From Terrisporobacter sp. (lineage in GTDB: Bacteria > Bacillota_A > Clostridia > Peptostreptococcales > Peptostreptococcaceae), in assembly GCA_029851945.1 (NCBI GenBank), contig JARKUZ010000027.1:1-15229 (forward strand): 15,229 nucleotides of DNA, read 5' to 3'. Within the stretch, counting starts at the first letter, position 1, and every line of letters starts with the position of its first letter. The notes under the pieces are model-generated. The model was not told the DNA's origin and searched no databases. It saw nothing but the letters and a program-made list of their open reading frames with translations. Below, piece after piece: positions 14,132 through 15,229 of this stretch. Both the position numbers and the translations under genes were made by a program.

Positions 14132-14477
14132 ATTTGTAAATTAAAAATGCCCATAAATTCATTGATATTGCAATAGTGAATGCTATTATTAATACTTGTA
14201 ATCTATAAAGTGTTAGTAAATCTATTGTATATAGCTTAATTAATACACTTGATATAATTAATAGAACAAAGCCTTTATAAAATGCTATGTAACCAGCTTT
14301 ATGTTTATTGTAAATTAATCGTTCATCTTCACAATCACCTAGCTTGTACCATCAATAATTACCTAATTGGCCAAAGAAGGCAAAATATATAAGTCCTAAC
14401 GGATCACCGTTTAATTCTTTAAAGCCTAAAAATCCAAAAAGTGCAAATAAAATTGAATATTTCCTTACCAATTTCAT
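14115..14477 (-). pseudogene. DUF3796-type membrane protein gene with internal stop
   Basis: A 121-codon frame starts at the ATG at 14477, six bases after GGGGGA, and ends with TAA at 14117-14115. It is interrupted by one TGA at codon 42 (14354-14352). The reading MKLVRKYSILFALFGFLGFK, then FAFFGQLGNY, stop, WYKLGDCEDERLIYNKHKAG, then two hydrophobic segments, fits the DUF3796-type small membrane proteins. In these the position of the stop is normally a tryptophan next to another tryptophan or tyrosine, so TGG to TGA is the simplest cause. The rest of the frame shows no other damage. It is probably a recent null mutation, a stop read through at low level, or a sequencing error. Its partner is the XRE gene at 13901. 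Confidence 0.8.
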
Positions 14478-14497
14478 TAATAAATCCCCCTGTTGAT

Positions 14498-14534
14498 GTG
14501 ATATATTTATATCTCTATATTACATATATATCAC
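14498..14534 (-). promoter_or_regulatory. Inverted repeat before the DUF3796/XRE pair
   Basis: GTGATATAT (14498-14506) and ATATATCAC (14526-14534) form a perfect 9-bp inverted repeat with a 19-base spacer. It lies about 20-57 bases before the DUF3796 start, in the shared region with the divergent VanZ gene. An XRE autoregulatory operator is the likeliest reading. Confidence 0.45.
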
Positions 14535-14572
14535 ACTAACTTTATATTATGACTTAAATTTGAAAAATACAT

Positions 14573-14629
14573 CTTAATAAATATTAAGAGCTTCTTAATA
14601 TTTTCTTAATATTTAAAAATTGCTATTAT
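14573..14629 (+). promoter_or_regulatory. Phased CTTAAT repeats and -10 of the VanZ-family gene
   Basis: CTTAAT occurs at 14573, 14594 and 14605, spaced 21 and 11 bases. The last two belong to an exact 11-base tandem repeat (TTCTTAATATT at 14592-14602 and 14603-14613). The first copy is also part of a 7-2-7 inverted repeat (14573-14588). A TATTAT (14624-14629) lies 10 bases after the repeats, so they cover the -35 region. Direct repeats with 11-base phasing are typical of OmpR/PhoB-family activators. Confidence 0.45.
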
Positions 14630-14684
14630 GCTAGTATTTATATTAATAAATAAATTAAATTTTGAAAGGAGATAACTTATAATT

Positions 14685-15229
14685 ATGTCTATTATTTATC
14701 CATTTCTTTGTGTAATATTACCTTGTCTAATATATCAAATAATTGCTATAAAACAAGGGGATTTAAAAGAGAAAATATATTTAGTACCACATTTAATATG
14801 GGTCTATATTTTCTTAATTTATATATACTTAGCACTTAGTGTAGCAGGAATTGGTAGTATATGGGATATAGATCAATATAGTGAAATTATTAGATTAGAA
14901 GAAATAAATTTAATTTTATTTAACTCAGACGGTATTTTGACTTATATCTTAAATATTATTATGTTTATGCCTTTAGGATTTTTACTTCCTTTGATTTGGG
15001 AAAGATTTAGAAAACCTGTTAGAGTATTTTTAACTGGCGTAGGTTTTTCATTAGCAATTGAGATTTGTCAATTATTCAACCATAGAGCTACAGATATTGA
15101 TGATTTAATGATGAATTCTTTAGGTGCTGTTTTGGGGTATTTTATATGGGTATTTGTAAGTAATTTATTTAATAGTATAAATAAAGAAATTGCTTTTATA
15201 TCTAAAAGTGAAGATACTATGGATACATA
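14685..15229 (+). CDS. VanZ-family membrane protein, C-terminus cut by window edge
   Basis: The frame from the ATG at 14685 is open for 181 codons to the end of the window. It has about five hydrophobic segments. The VanZ core is clear: NIIMFMPLGFLLPLIWE, then EICQLFNHRATDIDDLMMN and SLGAVLGYFIW, with the conserved E, Q, R, D and N. VanZ of Tn1546 gives low-level teicoplanin resistance, but most clostridial members are uncharacterised membrane proteins. AAAGGAG at 14665-14671 is 13 bases before the ATG, a little long; no better start is seen. It is divergent from the XRE/DUF3796 pair, and the promoter has phased repeats. At least the last part of the gene is outside the window. Confidence 0.88.
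   Translation, partial: MSIIYPFLCVILPCLIYQIIAIKQGDLKEKIYLVPHLIWVYIFLIYIYLALSVAGIGSIWDIDQYSEIIRLEEINLILFNSDGILTYILNIIMFMPLGFLLPLIWERFRKPVRVFLTGVGFSLAIEICQLFNHRATDIDDLMMNSLGAVLGYFIWVFVSNLFNSINKEIAFISKSEDTMDT

Overview
The base composition is very AT-rich, with strong AGGAGG-type ribosome binding sites, a cysteine-rich spore-surface-type protein, an Agr/VirSR-like LytTR/GHKL two-component pair, two Spo0A-box-like sites, and XRE and VanZ-family genes. Together these point to a low-GC, spore-forming member of the Clostridia (Clostridiaceae or Peptostreptococcaceae). The species cannot be fixed from the sequence. This is chromosomal accessory territory with many small transcription units and several decaying genes. 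No rRNA, tRNA, CRISPR array or intact mobile element was seen.

Layout. Positions 1-265 (minus) hold the 5' part of an unrecognised gene that runs off the left edge. Positions 652-1323 encode an 18-cysteine protein, probably a spore coat or exosporium component. The next gap holds a terminator and a fragment of a dead ABC ATPase on the minus strand. Positions 1833-3964 are an overlapping LytTR response regulator and GHKL histidine kinase with no peptide gene (agrBD) beside them. A strong terminator separates them from a four-gene operon at 4126-8439: lipoprotein, DUF3139-type membrane protein, duplicated FtsX-type permease and MacB/LolD-class ATPase. This looks like a signal-controlled peptide or lipid export or defence module.

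Positions 8529-8929 (minus) are a broken cell-wall amidase with an internal deletion and a frameshift before its SPOR domain. Positions 9099-9611 are an ECF transporter S component behind a clear sigma-A promoter and a palindrome. Positions 9772-11398 form an ArsR-family regulator, a metallophosphoesterase and an ArsD-like protein that has no cysteine at all. A matching operator-like sequence lies in front of the arsR-like gene and in front of the arsD-like gene. No arsenite pump is present.

Positions 11497-13212 hold an orphan small protein, a bacterial PH-domain protein preceded by two Spo0A-box-like sites, and a membrane-anchored coiled-coil protein. The right end has a GNAT acetyltransferase (minus), an XRE regulator and a DUF3796-type membrane gene (both minus, both apparently damaged), and a divergent VanZ-family gene cut by the window edge and preceded by phased direct repeats.

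The strongest candidates for something undescribed are the ArsR / metallophosphoesterase / cysteine-free ArsD-like set with its shared operator, and the orphan TCS plus lipoprotein/DUF3139/ABC module.
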